Notes: a model not told the origin generated them from the letters alone. Shown: positions 1 through 9,863, counted from the stretch's first letter. The stretch is 64,000 nt of DNA from Nitrobacter sp051535235 (GCF_051535235.1 NZ_JBPPLZ010000004.1:310001-374000), one strand, 5' to 3'. Program-made: numbers and translations.

Positions 1-88
1 CCATCACCGAGCATCGCAGGCTTTTTGACTCGACCCCGGATTTGCGTTAGGCGGCGCGTAGTCCGTCTCCACGCAAATCGCAGATATC

Positions 89-1882
89 ATGACCAATTCC
101 AGTCCATCCCGGCACCTTTTCGCAGACGTGCTGGCGCGGGTGCATACGGCATGCGCCGCGCTCGCGGAAGAAGGCGCGCTGCCGGCGGGACTGGACCTGT
201 CGCGGATCGTGGTCGAGCCGCCGCGGGATGCCTCGCACGGCGACATGGCGACCAACGCCGCGATGGTGCTGGCGAAGGATGCAAAGTCGAAGCCCCGCGA
301 TCTCGCGGACCGGATTGCAACGCAGCTGCGCGCCGACGGCCTGATCGACAAGGCCGAGATCGCCGGTCCCGGCTTCATCAACCTGACCCTGAAGCCACAG
401 GCCTGGTCGGATGCCCTGCGCGCCGTGCTGCGAGAGGGCGAGGGCTATGGCCGCAGCGCAGCCGGCGCGGGCGAGAAGGTCAACGTCGAATACGTCTCCG
501 CCAATCCGACCGGACCCATGCATGTCGGCCATGGCCGCGGCGCGGTGTTCGGCGACGCGCTCGCGAGCTTGCTCTCGTTCGCGGGCTACGAGGTGACGCG
601 CGAATACTACATCAACGACGCGGGCGCGCAGGTCGATGTGCTCGCGCGCTCGGCGTTCCTGCGCTATCGCGAGGCGTTGGGTGAGGACATCGGCGAGATT
701 CCGGAAGGGCTTTATCCCGGCGACTATCTGAAGCCGGTTGGGCATGCGCTCGCCGCCCAATTCGGCGACAGGCTGTTGAGCGCTCCTGAAGCCGAATGGC
801 TGCCGGTCGTGCGCGCCAGGGCCATCGCCATGATGATGGAGATGATCCGGGGCGACCTTGCCGCTCTCAACATCACGCATGAGGTGTTCTTCTCGGAGCG
901 CTCGCTGATCGAGGGTGGCAGCGATCAGGTCGCCGCCACCATCGATTTCCTGCGCGCGAAGGGCGACGTCTATGAGGGACGGTTGCCGCCGCCGAAAGGG
1001 GCGCCGGTCGAGGACTATGAAGATCGCGAACAGACCTTGTTCCGCGCCACGGCTTACGGCGACGATGTCGACCGCCCGCTGAAGAAATCGGACGGCGGCT
1101 ACACTTATTTCGCGTCCGATATCGCCTATCACAAGACAAAGTTCGACCGCGGCTTCCTCAACATGGTCGATGTCTGGGGCGCCGATCACGGCGGCTACAT
1201 CAAGCGCGTGCAGGCCGCGATCAAGGCTGTGACGGCAGGCAGGGCCAGCCTCGACGTCAAGATCGTGCAGCTGGTGCGGCTGTTGCGCAACGGCGAGCCG
1301 GTGAAGATGTCCAAACGCGCCGGTGATTTCGTCACATTGCGCGACGTGGTGGATGAAGTCGGCTCAGATGCCGTGCGCTTCATGATGCTGTTCCGCAAGA
1401 ACGACGCGGTGCTGGATTTCGATCTTGCCAAAGTGATCGAGCAGTCGAAGGACAACCCGGTGTTCTATGTCCAGTACGGCCACGCCCGCGGCTTTTCGAT
1501 CTTCCGCAACGCGCGCGAGGCGTTCCCCGATTTGCCGGAGGACGACGCGGCGCGCAGGAATTTCCTTGGCGATGCCGCCGTTGAGCGGCTGACCGATCCG
1601 GCGGAGCTTGGCCTGCTGCGGCGGCTCGCGCTTTATCCCCGGACTGTCGAAGCGGCCGCGGTGGCGCACGAGCCGCACCGGATCGCGTTCTATCTCTATG
1701 ATCTCGCGAGCGAATTTCACGCGCTTTGGACGAAAGGGCGCGATTTGCCTCATTTACGCTTCATTATCAATAATGATGCAGAAATAACCATGGCGCGGCT
1801 GGCGCTGGTTCAGGGCGTTGTCTCTGTTCTCGCATCAGGACTTGCCGTTCTCGGCGTTCATGCGCCGGCCGAGATGCGATAA
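89..1882 (+). CDS. argS: Arginyl-tRNA synthetase
   Basis: Class I aminoacyl-tRNA synthetase of 597 aa that charges tRNA-Arg in the cytoplasm. The class I HIGH signature is present as HVGH at residues 145-148 within NPTGPMHVGHGRG, and the KMSKS loop as KMSKR at 406-410 within GEPVKMSKRAGDF. An N-terminal additional domain of about 110 residues and a C-terminal anticodon-binding (DALR) domain complete the usual architecture and length. It is the first gene of a co-directional run with the SPOR protein, nagZ, scpA and scpB, as in many Rhizobiales. Confidence 0.97.
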   Translation: MTNSSPSRHLFADVLARVHTACAALAEEGALPAGLDLSRIVVEPPRDASHGDMATNAAMVLAKDAKSKPRDLADRIATQLRADGLIDKAEIAGPGFINLTLKPQAWSDALRAVLREGEGYGRSAAGAGEKVNVEYVSANPTGPMHVGHGRGAVFGDALASLLSFAGYEVTREYYINDAGAQVDVLARSAFLRYREALGEDIGEIPEGLYPGDYLKPVGHALAAQFGDRLLSAPEAEWLPVVRARAIAMMMEMIRGDLAALNITHEVFFSERSLIEGGSDQVAATIDFLRAKGDVYEGRLPPPKGAPVEDYEDREQTLFRATAYGDDVDRPLKKSDGGYTYFASDIAYHKTKFDRGFLNMVDVWGADHGGYIKRVQAAIKAVTAGRASLDVKIVQLVRLLRNGEPVKMSKRAGDFVTLRDVVDEVGSDAVRFMMLFRKNDAVLDFDLAKVIEQSKDNPVFYVQYGHARGFSIFRNAREAFPDLPEDDAARRNFLGDAAVERLTDPAELGLLRRLALYPRTVEAAAVAHEPHRIAFYLYDLASEFHALWTKGRDLPHLRFIINNDAEITMARLALVQGVVSVLASGLAVLGVHAPAEMR

Positions 1883-1985
1883 TGGGTGTAGCCGACACGA
1901 GGGGGCTTTGGTGACGGCTTGATTGGCTGCTGTTTCGTTTAGAACGAGCGAGTTGGCGCCTTTCCGGAAGGGACGCGACATCACG

Positions 1986-3449
1986 ATGGCTAATCGATAC
2001 CAGGACAGATCTTTCCGGGACGACGGCGAGTACGGGCGCGACGATTACGGACGCGACGAGCGCCGCGCGAGCGGCCAGCCCGAAACCGATCCGCTTGCAG
2101 AACTCGCCCGGCTGATCGGCCAGACCGATCACTTCGACGATGTCAAACGAGGCGCGCCACCGGCTCCGGCCGATGATCCGGTCGATCACTTCGAGTCCAT
2201 CGATCACTTTGATCCGGTCGATCACTTCGACCCGAACCCTCCGGTCGAAGCCGGCCCGCCGTCATGGATTCAAAGACGGATGGTTCAACCCGATCCGCCG
2301 CTTCAAGCTGCTCCGCCGGTCGAAACCGCTCCGCACCCGGTCTTGCGGCGCGCCGCGGTCTATCCTGACAACGAGCCGCATGTTCAGCATCACGAGCCTG
2401 AGTCCTATCATGAGGCCGCCGATCGCTACGACGACGTGCTGTTCGGTCGGCTGCCCGACGGGCGGGACGCGCATGCGTATGAAGACCAGTTTCCTCCCGA
2501 GCGTTATCCGGAAGCACCGTTCGATTATCAGGGTTACGGAGAGGTGGAGGACGAACCTGCACCCCGGCGTCGCGGCGGGATGGCGACGGTGGTCGCTGTT
2601 TTGGCGCTCGCGGTCATCGGCACCGGGGCGGCCTACGCTTACCGCAACTATGCCGGTACGGCCCGGAGCGGTGCGCCGCCGGTCATCAAGGCCGATGCCG
2701 AGCCCAACAAGATTCTTCCGCAAAGGGTCGGCTCGGGCGATGCCGTCGGCAAGTTGATCCAGGACCGGATGTCCACGGAGGACGGCACCGAGCAGATGGT
2801 GTCGCGTGAAGAGCAGCCCGTCGACGTCAAGGACGCCACGAACTCTGGTCCACGCGTGGTCTTTCCGCCGCTGAACCAGAACACCAATCCGCCGCCGGCG
2901 GCGAGCGTGACGCCGAATGTCAGGCCTCCCGCAACGGTTGCGAACGGGACTGTCGCCGGCGATGAACCCCGCAGGGTCAGGACGTTGACGGTGCGCGGCG
3001 ATCAGTCCGACCTCGCAGCCGCGGCCGTCGCCCGGCCCGAAACTCCGGCAGCGCCTGTCGCGCCGCCCGCCCGACATGCGCCTCCTGCCACCACTGCACC
3101 TGCTGGAAACGTGCCGCTGGCGCTGTCGCCGCAGGCCGAACCGCGGATGCAGGTGGCTTCGACCAATCCGGGCCAGCACGCTCCGGCCGCAGCCGGTACC
3201 GGCGGCTATCTCGTCCAGATCTCCTCGCAACGGAACGAGGCCGATGCGCAGGCCTCTTTCCGGGCGCTGCAGCACAAATTCCCCTCGGTGCTGGGTTCGC
3301 GGAGTGCACTGGTCAAACGCGCCGACCTTGGCGCCAAGGGTGTCTATTACCGCGCCATGGTCGGGCCGTTCGGCTCGTCCGAAGAGGCCTCGCGCTTCTG
3401 CGGCAGCCTCAAATCGGCCGGCGGACAGTGCGTCATCCAAAGGAATTAA
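1986..3449 (+). CDS. SPOR-domain membrane protein
   Basis: A 487-aa bitopic envelope protein. A cytoplasmic acidic N-terminal region (about 1-195) contains repeated DHF tripeptides. A single transmembrane segment lies at about 199-219 (MATVVAVLALAVIGTGAAYA), followed by a Pro/Ala-rich periplasmic linker and a C-terminal SPOR domain from about 408 (GGYLVQISSQRNEADAQASF). SPOR domains bind denuded septal peptidoglycan, so a role in division or wall remodelling is inferred. The ATG at 1986 was chosen over an upstream in-frame codon at 1923 because MANRYQD follows a purine-rich GGAAGGGAC. nagZ follows immediately and suits a wall-recycling context. Confidence 0.88.
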   Translation: MANRYQDRSFRDDGEYGRDDYGRDERRASGQPETDPLAELARLIGQTDHFDDVKRGAPPAPADDPVDHFESIDHFDPVDHFDPNPPVEAGPPSWIQRRMVQPDPPLQAAPPVETAPHPVLRRAAVYPDNEPHVQHHEPESYHEAADRYDDVLFGRLPDGRDAHAYEDQFPPERYPEAPFDYQGYGEVEDEPAPRRRGGMATVVAVLALAVIGTGAAYAYRNYAGTARSGAPPVIKADAEPNKILPQRVGSGDAVGKLIQDRMSTEDGTEQMVSREEQPVDVKDATNSGPRVVFPPLNQNTNPPPAASVTPNVRPPATVANGTVAGDEPRRVRTLTVRGDQSDLAAAAVARPETPAAPVAPPARHAPPATTAPAGNVPLALSPQAEPRMQVASTNPGQHAPAAAGTGGYLVQISSQRNEADAQASFRALQHKFPSVLGSRSALVKRADLGAKGVYYRAMVGPFGSSEEASRFCGSLKSAGGQCVIQRN

Positions 3450-3495
3450 CGGCGGTTTCCTTGACGCTCGCCGTTGACGCAAGCTAATCGGCGCC

Positions 3496-4515
3496 ATGGC
3501 TGTGCGCGCATTTATTACCGGTACGTCGGGGCTGACCCTGACGGCGCAGGAGCGCGAGTTCCTGCGCGACGAACGGCCCTGGGGCTACATCCTGTTCAAG
3601 AGGAATGTCGACAATCCCCTGCAGGTCGCTCGTCTGGTTCAAGATTTTAGAGAAACTGTCGGCGATGCCGATGCGCCGGTCCTGATCGATCAGGAAGGCG
3701 GCCGGGTGCAACGTCTGAGTCCGCCGCACTGGCCGGTCTATCCGCCGGGCGCGGTGTTCGGCGCTCTCTATGATTGCGATCGCGCTTTGGGGCTGAAAGC
3801 CGCGCGGCTGAGCGCGCAACTGATCGCAAACGATCTTGCCGACCTTGGCATCACGGTCGATTGCCTGCCGCTCGCGGACGTTCCGGCGCCCGGCGCTGAC
3901 GCCATCATTGGCGATCGCGCCTACGGTACTGAGCCGAACAAGGTCGTGGCAATCGCGCGCGCGATCACCGAGGGGCTGGAACTGGGCGGCGTTTTGCCGG
4001 TTCTCAAGCACATTCCGGGGCACGGGCGGGCAACCGCCGATACCCATTTCAAGCTTCCGGTCGTGGATGCCTTGAAGAACGATCTGGAAGCCGTTGATTT
4101 CGCTACATTCAAGGCGCTTGCCGATCTGCCGATGGCGATGACCGCGCATGTTGTGTTCAGCGCAATTGATGCCACCCAACCGGCTACGACTTCTGCGACA
4201 ATCGTTGAACAGGTGATTCGCGGCGGTATCGGATTCCAGGGTTTGTTGATGAGTGATGACGTGTCCATGAATGCGTTGACGGGATCGATTGCGGAGCGGA
4301 CGCGCGCGATCGTTTCCGCCGGCTGCGACATGGTTCTGCATTGCAACGGCGACCTGGCGGAGATGCGGCAGGTGGCCGCCGAAGCGCCGGAACTGTCCGG
4401 TATGGCGCTGCAGCGTGCGCAACGCGCCTTGGCCTCGCGCAAGCCGCCCGAGCCGTTCGACCGCGAGGCGGCGCGGGCGGAACTTGATGCGTTGACCGGA
4501 GCGGTAGGCGCATGA
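3496..4515 (+). CDS. nagZ: Beta-N-acetylhexosaminidase
   Basis: GH3-family cytoplasmic enzyme (339 aa) that removes N-acetylglucosamine from anhydromuropeptides during peptidoglycan recycling. Diagnostic motifs are IDQEGGRVQRL near residue 64, KHIPGHGRATADTH near 170 (the His/Asp general acid-base loop) and LLMSDDVSM near 250, which carries the nucleophile Asp. Length matches one-domain NagZ enzymes of alphaproteobacteria. Its stop overlaps the scpA start by 4 nt (ATGA), indicating translational coupling. Confidence 0.95.
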   Translation: MAVRAFITGTSGLTLTAQEREFLRDERPWGYILFKRNVDNPLQVARLVQDFRETVGDADAPVLIDQEGGRVQRLSPPHWPVYPPGAVFGALYDCDRALGLKAARLSAQLIANDLADLGITVDCLPLADVPAPGADAIIGDRAYGTEPNKVVAIARAITEGLELGGVLPVLKHIPGHGRATADTHFKLPVVDALKNDLEAVDFATFKALADLPMAMTAHVVFSAIDATQPATTSATIVEQVIRGGIGFQGLLMSDDVSMNALTGSIAERTRAIVSAGCDMVLHCNGDLAEMRQVAAEAPELSGMALQRAQRALASRKPPEPFDREAARAELDALTGAVGA

Positions 4516-5348
4516 GCGCGGAAATTCTGTCGTTTGAAACCGGAAGGCCGGCCGAGCGCATTGGTAACGACGATGCGCTGGCGCTCGTCGTCGATGTCGA
4601 GGGTTATGAAGGCCCGCTCGATCTGTTGCTGGCGCTGGCCCGACAACAGAAGGTCGACCTGTCGAAAATCTCCATTCTGGCGCTTGCCGACCAGTACCTC
4701 GTTTTCATTGAGGCGGCGCGCAAGATTCGTCTCGAACTGGCTGCCGATTATCTGGTGATGGCGGCATGGCTGGCGTTCCTGAAATCGCGGTTGCTGCTGC
4801 CGGAGCCGGCGACCCCGGACGGACCGAGCGCGGGCGAGATGGCCACGGCGCTCGCCAACCGCCTGCGCCGCCTCGAGGCGATCCGCGAGGCCGCCAACCG
4901 CCTGATGAACAGGCCGCAGTTCCAGCGCGACATCTTTCCGCGCGGCAATCCGGAAGCGATCGCAGAAATCCGCCATCCGCGATTCACCGCGACGCTGTTC
5001 GACCTGCTCACCGCTTATGCCACGCAGCGGCAGCAGCGTGTTCTGACCACGGTTCATTTCGCCAAGCGCACGGTCTGGTCGCTGAGCGAAGCGCGCGCCT
5101 CGCTCGAGCGTCTTGTCGGGCTGGCCGACGAGGACTGGGGATGCCTCGATGAATACCTGATGACCTATGTCGTCGATCCCTCGCAGCGGGCCACCGTGTT
5201 CGCGTCGAGTTTCGCCGCCGCGCTCGAACTGGTGCGCGAGGGCGTCATGGATCTGAACCAGAAAGAGGCGTTCGCGCCGCTCTATTTTCGCAAGCGCGTG
5301 CCGCCGGCATCCGCTCCGGTGACGGTGCCCGACGCGCCGGCCCAATAG
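4512..5348 (+). CDS. scpA: Segregation and condensation protein A
   Basis: ScpA kleisin (278 aa) that bridges SMC heads in the bacterial condensin complex. The family signature YEGPLDLLLALARQQKVDLS lies near residues 33-52, followed by DYLVMAAWLAFLKSRLLLP. A C-terminal winged-helix-like region ends in a short Pro/Ala tail. It overlaps nagZ by 4 nt and is separated from scpB by 19 nt, so it sits in an operon with its partner. Confidence 0.95.
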   Translation: MSAEILSFETGRPAERIGNDDALALVVDVEGYEGPLDLLLALARQQKVDLSKISILALADQYLVFIEAARKIRLELAADYLVMAAWLAFLKSRLLLPEPATPDGPSAGEMATALANRLRRLEAIREAANRLMNRPQFQRDIFPRGNPEAIAEIRHPRFTATLFDLLTAYATQRQQRVLTTVHFAKRTVWSLSEARASLERLVGLADEDWGCLDEYLMTYVVDPSQRATVFASSFAAALELVREGVMDLNQKEAFAPLYFRKRVPPASAPVTVPDAPAQ

Positions 5349-5367
5349 GGAAGAAGGAGACCGAGCG

Positions 5368-6156
5368 ATGGCAAGCCTGGCGGAAATGCGCGTGGCGCAT
5401 GTCGAGGAACCGGAGTCGGAACTACCGATGGCGCGTCCAGAGGAACTGCGATTGCTGGAGGCGCTGCTGTTCGCCTCGTCCGAGCCGCTGGATCAGGCGG
5501 CGCTGGCCAAGCGGATGCCCGACGGCGTCGACATCAAGGCTGCGCTCGCGCAACTGCAGGCGGACTATGCCTCGCGCGGTGTCAATCTGGTGCGGGTCGC
5601 CAACAAATGGACGTTCCGCACTGCCGGCGATCTGGCCTGGCTGATGACGCGCGAGAGCACCGAGACGCGGCGCCTGTCGCGCGCGGCGATCGAGATGCTG
5701 GCGATCATCGCCTATCATCAGCCGGTGACCCGCGCGGAGATCGAGGAAATCCGTGGCGTCGTGACCTCCAAGGGTACGCTCGACGTGTTGCTGGAGACCG
5801 GCTGGATCAAGCCGCGCGGCCGTCGCAAGACGCCGGGGCGCCCGCTCACCTTTGGAACCACGGAGGCGTTCCTGTCCCAGTTCAGTCTCGAAAACCTCGG
5901 CGACCTGCCGGGTCTGGAAGAACTGAAGGGAACGGGATTGCTGGACTCCCGTCTGCCCGGCGGGTTCAGCGTTCCAACGCCATCGGACGATCCCGCTTTG
6001 CGCGACGATGAGGATCCGCTCGAAGCCGGCGATCTCGAACTGGCGCTGGTCTCGACGCTGGAGCCGGACAGCGACGGCTCAGGCAGCGGCGATGAGGGCG
6101 CGAGCGATGCCTCGGACGATGGCAGGAATACCGAAGTCGACGAGAATCTCTCGTAA
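5368..6156 (+). CDS. scpB: Segregation and condensation protein B
   Basis: ScpB (262 aa), the dimeric winged-helix partner of ScpA in SMC condensin. Visible family signatures are LRLLEALLFASSEPLD, RAAIEMLAIIAYHQPVTRAE, IEEIRGV and GRRKTPGRPLTFGTT. The last 70 residues are an acidic Asp/Ser/Glu-rich tail that is not part of the conserved fold. A GGAAGAAGGAGA ribosome-binding site precedes the ATG. In many Rhizobiales tatABC follows scpB directly, whereas here tatA is about 39 kb away. Confidence 0.94.
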   Translation: MASLAEMRVAHVEEPESELPMARPEELRLLEALLFASSEPLDQAALAKRMPDGVDIKAALAQLQADYASRGVNLVRVANKWTFRTAGDLAWLMTRESTETRRLSRAAIEMLAIIAYHQPVTRAEIEEIRGVVTSKGTLDVLLETGWIKPRGRRKTPGRPLTFGTTEAFLSQFSLENLGDLPGLEELKGTGLLDSRLPGGFSVPTPSDDPALRDDEDPLEAGDLELALVSTLEPDSDGSGSGDEGASDASDDGRNTEVDENLS

Positions 6157-6168
6157 ACGGGCCCTGAT

Positions 6169-6654
6169 GTGGACATCCGGCCCGAGCGGGCCGACGACGC
6201 GGCGGACATCGGCGATGTGATCGTCCGGGCCTTTGGCCGGCCCGACGAAGCGCGGCTGGTCGCGCAGTTGCGCGAGGCGGGCGACGTGGCGATTTCGCTG
6301 GTTGCGGTCGAGGGCGGGGCGGTGATCGGCCACATCTTGTTGTCTCCGATGGCGGCGCCGTTTCGCGCTCTTGCGCTTGCGCCTCTTGCAGTGGCACCTG
6401 AGCGGCAAAAGCAGGGCGTCGGCGCGGCGCTGATAAAGGCGGCCAACACGCAGGCCCGGCGCGAGGGGTGGGATGCCGTCTTCGTGCTGGGTGATCCGGC
6501 CTATTACGGGCGCTTCGGCTTTCGCGGCGATCTTGCCGCCGGCTTTGAATCGGCTTTCGCAGGAGTCCATTTCATGGTGTTGCCGCTGACTGACGGGCTT
6601 TCCGCAACTGAGGGACGGCTCGATTACGCCCCGGCGTTCGGCAATCTGACCTGA
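6169..6654 (+). CDS. GNAT-family N-acetyltransferase
   Basis: A 161-aa acetyltransferase-like protein. It begins with DIRPERADDAADIGDVI, typical of small GNAT enzymes of the YhbS type, and has the acetyl-CoA loop LAVAPERQKQGVGAALI near residue 80 (Q/RxxGxG/A). FVLGDPAYYGRFGF near 107 is also characteristic of this subgroup. The substrate is unknown. The start is GTG at 6169, 12 nt after the scpB stop, so it is probably cotranscribed with scpAB. Confidence 0.85.
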   Translation: MDIRPERADDAADIGDVIVRAFGRPDEARLVAQLREAGDVAISLVAVEGGAVIGHILLSPMAAPFRALALAPLAVAPERQKQGVGAALIKAANTQARREGWDAVFVLGDPAYYGRFGFRGDLAAGFESAFAGVHFMVLPLTDGLSATEGRLDYAPAFGNLT

Positions 6655-6702
6655 GCAAGTACTGTCGCGTTTTCGAGCGCATCCTGTCCTCTGTTTGACC
6701 CC

Positions 6703-6812
6703 AGAGCCTTTTCCGCTTCTGATGGAATCAGAAGCGGAAAAGGCTCTACATTTTGATTTGACGCGTTTTCTTTACGCGAACCGGTAGCCACTTCGCTTGA
6801 AAACGCTCTCAG
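6703..6812 (+). repeat. Dispersed repeat A, copy 1 (hairpin plus conserved tail)
   Basis: A perfect 21-bp inverted repeat (6703-6723 and 6727-6747, 3-nt loop) is followed by a conserved tail (acgcgttttctttacgcgaa ... cttcgcttgaaaacgct). The same tail occurs at 17101, 39735 and, inverted, 51352. It fills most of the 395-nt space between the GNAT gene and gyrA. The hairpin may terminate the upstream operon. No gene is seen in the rest of 6655-7049. Confidence 0.85.
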
Positions 6813-7049
6813 GGTGGATGCAGATTTTGCTTCAAGAAAGCGCGTTATCCGCGCGGCCTGACCTGGTTTGCGGCAAGCGAACTCAACAACACGACAGGCT
6901 CGAGCCGGCCTTGATTCCGGCAAGTCGGGAATGGCTCTAAGTATCTGGATAAACAACAGGAAAAACGTTGCTTGGGGCGGTGTCGGGGGTGGTTTGCAGG
7001 GCCCCGATGCGCTATATGATTCCGAACAGAAACCGACCGGAATCCTCTC

Positions 7050-9791
7050 TTGTCAGATACCGAAGATACGAAGCCCGGAGAGCCGCCGGCGCCCTCGGGC
7101 GTTCGTCCCGTTTCCATTCTCGAGGAGATGAAGCGCAGCTATCTCGATTACGCCATGAGCGTGATCGTGGCGCGCGCGTTGCCGGATGCGCGCGACGGTC
7201 TGAAGCCGGTTCACCGCCGCATTCTCTACGCGATGTACGAGAACGGTTTCGAGTGGAACAAGCCCTATCGCAAGTCGGCGCGCACCGTCGGCGACGTCAT
7301 CGGTAAGTATCATCCTCACGGCGATCAGTCGGTTTACGATGCGCTGGTGCGCATGGCGCAGGATTTCTCCATGCGCGTGCCGCTGATCGACGGGCAGGGC
7401 AATTTCGGCTCGGTCGACGGCGACATGGCGGCGGCCATGCGCTACACCGAATCCCGCCTCACCAAGATCGCGCAATCGCTGCTCGACGACATCGACAAGG
7501 ACACCGTCGATTTTCAGCCGAACTATGACAGCAGCGAGAGAGAGCCGTCGGTTCTTCCGGCGAAATTTCCGAATCTTCTGGTCAACGGCGCCGGCGGCAT
7601 CGCCGTCGGCATGGCCACCAACATCCCGCCGCATAATCTCGGCGAAGTCATCGACGCCTGCGTGGCGCTGATCGACAATCCGGCGCTCGGGATCGACGAC
7701 CTCATCAACATCATTCCCGGTCCGGATTTTCCGACCGGCGGCATCATCCTGGGGCGGCAGGGCGTCCGTTCGGCCTACCATCTCGGCCGTGGCTCGATCG
7801 TGATGCGCGGCAAGGTCTCGATCGACACCATCCGCAAGGACCGAGAGGCGATCGTGGTCTCGGAGATCCCGTATCAGGTCAACAAGGCCAGCATGGTCGA
7901 ACGCATCGCCGACCTGGTGCGCGAGAAAAAGATCGACGGCATTTCCGACCTGCGCGACGAGTCCGACCGCGAGGGTTTCCGCGTCGTCGTCGAACTGAAG
8001 CGCGACGCCGTCCCCGAGGTCGTGCTCAACCAGCTCTACAGGTTCACGCCGCTGCAAACCAACTTCGGCGCCAACATGGTGGCGCTGGACGCGGGGCGTC
8101 CGCAACTCATGAACCTGAAAGACCTGCTGACGCTGTTCATCGCGTTCCGCGAGCAGGTGGTCACCCGCCGCACCAAGTTCCTGCTGAACAAGGCGCGCGA
8201 CCGCGCCCATATTTTGGTCGGCCTCGCCATCGCCGTCGCCAACATCGACGAGATCATCCGCGTGATCCGGGAGTCGCCGGATCCCAATGCCGCGCGCGAG
8301 ACCTTGATGTCGCGCGACTGGCCGGCCAAGGACGTGGCTGCGATGATCACGCTGATCGACGATCCGCGCCACCGCATGTCGCCGGACGGCACGGCGCGGC
8401 TGTCGATGGAGCAGGCGAGGGCCATTCTCGATCTGCGCCTGCAGCGCCTGACCGCGCTCGGCCGTGAGGAAATCTCCGAGGAACTCGACAAGCTCGCCGT
8501 CGAGATCGCCGATTATCTGGACATCCTGCGCTCGCGCGCGCGCGTGCAGGCGATCGTCAAGACCGAGCTTTCGGCGGTGAAGGCCGAATTCGCCACCCCG
8601 CGCAAGACCGTCATCGTCGAGCAGGAAGGTGAGGTCGAGGACGAGGACCTGATCCAGCGCGAGGACATGGTCGTGACCGTCTCGCACGCCGGTTACGTCA
8701 AGCGGGTGCCGCTGTCGACCTATCGCGCGCAGAAGCGCGGCGGCAAGGGCCGCTCCGGAATGCAGACGCGCGAGGAGGATTTCGTCAGCCGCCTGTTCGT
8801 GGCGTCCACGCATACGCCGGTGCTGTTCTTCTCCTCGCGCGGCCAGGTCTACAAGGAAAAGGTCTGGCGCCTGCCGATGGCGGCGCCGAACGCGCGCGGC
8901 AAGGCGATGATCAACATCCTGCCGCTCGAACAGGGCGAGCGCATCACCACCATCATGCCGCTGCCGGAGGACGAATCGTCCTGGGCCAATCTGGATGTGA
9001 TGTTCGCCACCACCAGCGGCACGGTCCGGCGCAACAAGCTGTCCGATTTTGTCGACGTCCGCCGCTCGGGCATCATCGCGATGAAGCTCGGCGAGGGCGA
9101 GGCGATCGTCGACGTGCAGATTTGCACCGAGCGCGACGACGTGCTGCTGACCGCCGCCGGCGGCCAGTGCATCCGTTTTCCGGTGAGCGACGTGCGCGTG
9201 TTTTCGGGGCGGACCTCGATGGGCGTGCGGGGTATCGCGCTGGCCAAGGGCGATCGGGTGATTTCGCTGTCGATCCTGCACCACTTCGAGGCGACGCCGG
9301 CCGAACGCGCCGCCTACCTCAAGCAGTCCGGCGCGATCCGCCGCGCAGCGACCGGCGAGGATATCGAGCCCGAAGAAGCAACGCCGGAGGCCGACGAGGC
9401 CGCGCATACCGACCTTTCGCTGCCCGAGGGGCGCTATGTGGAGATGGGCGCGGCCGAGCAGTTCGTGCTCACGGTGACGGCGCAGGGCTATGGCAAGCGG
9501 TCGTCTTCGTTCGAGTTCAGGGTGTCGGGTCGCGGCGGCAAGGGCATCCGCGCCACCGATCCGACCAAGCTCGGCGAGATCGGTCACCTCGTGGCCGGGT
9601 TCCCGGTCGAGATGTCGGACCAGATCATGCTGGTCAGCGATGGCGGCCAGTTGATCCGGGTGCCGGTGGAGGGCATCCGCATCACCAGCCGCGCATCCAA
9701 GGGCGTTCGCGTCTTCAATACGGCCGATGACGAGCACGTGGTGTCGGTCGAGCACATCCGCGAGGAAAACGAGAACGGCAATGGCGGCTAG
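7050..9791 (+). CDS. gyrA: DNA gyrase subunit A
   Basis: Type IIA topoisomerase subunit (913 aa) that breaks and rejoins DNA for ATP-dependent negative supercoiling with GyrB. The catalytic tyrosine is Y132 in RYTESRL. The quinolone-determining region reads KYHPHGDQSVYDALVRM, with Gln93 where E. coli has Ser83. The C-terminal pinwheel domain contains the GyrA box QKRGGKGR near 560. An acidic insert of about 20 residues (EDIEPEEATPEADEA) lies near 770. The start is a TTG at 7050 giving LSDTEDTKPG; no in-frame ATG precedes the conserved PVSILEEMKRSY, so TTG is the best choice. Confidence 0.96.
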   Translation: MSDTEDTKPGEPPAPSGVRPVSILEEMKRSYLDYAMSVIVARALPDARDGLKPVHRRILYAMYENGFEWNKPYRKSARTVGDVIGKYHPHGDQSVYDALVRMAQDFSMRVPLIDGQGNFGSVDGDMAAAMRYTESRLTKIAQSLLDDIDKDTVDFQPNYDSSEREPSVLPAKFPNLLVNGAGGIAVGMATNIPPHNLGEVIDACVALIDNPALGIDDLINIIPGPDFPTGGIILGRQGVRSAYHLGRGSIVMRGKVSIDTIRKDREAIVVSEIPYQVNKASMVERIADLVREKKIDGISDLRDESDREGFRVVVELKRDAVPEVVLNQLYRFTPLQTNFGANMVALDAGRPQLMNLKDLLTLFIAFREQVVTRRTKFLLNKARDRAHILVGLAIAVANIDEIIRVIRESPDPNAARETLMSRDWPAKDVAAMITLIDDPRHRMSPDGTARLSMEQARAILDLRLQRLTALGREEISEELDKLAVEIADYLDILRSRARVQAIVKTELSAVKAEFATPRKTVIVEQEGEVEDEDLIQREDMVVTVSHAGYVKRVPLSTYRAQKRGGKGRSGMQTREEDFVSRLFVASTHTPVLFFSSRGQVYKEKVWRLPMAAPNARGKAMINILPLEQGERITTIMPLPEDESSWANLDVMFATTSGTVRRNKLSDFVDVRRSGIIAMKLGEGEAIVDVQICTERDDVLLTAAGGQCIRFPVSDVRVFSGRTSMGVRGIALAKGDRVISLSILHHFEATPAERAAYLKQSGAIRRAATGEDIEPEEATPEADEAAHTDLSLPEGRYVEMGAAEQFVLTVTAQGYGKRSSSFEFRVSGRGGKGIRATDPTKLGEIGHLVAGFPVEMSDQIMLVSDGGQLIRVPVEGIRITSRASKGVRVFNTADDEHVVSVEHIREENENGNGG

Positions 9792-9863
9792 AGCATGATC
9801 CCGAACAAGCCTGCTCCGGACTTGATCCGGGATGGAAACCGGTTTTCGGAAGAGATCATGCTC
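9791..9863 (+). repeat. Dispersed palindromic repeat B
   Basis: Ends are a 10-bp inverted repeat, gagcatgatc at 9791-9800 and gatcatgctc at 9854-9863, with an internal ccggttttcgga core. This agrees with a palindromic intergenic element I recall as abundant in Bradyrhizobium-group genomes. It starts on the last base of the gyrA stop codon. Confidence 0.7.
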
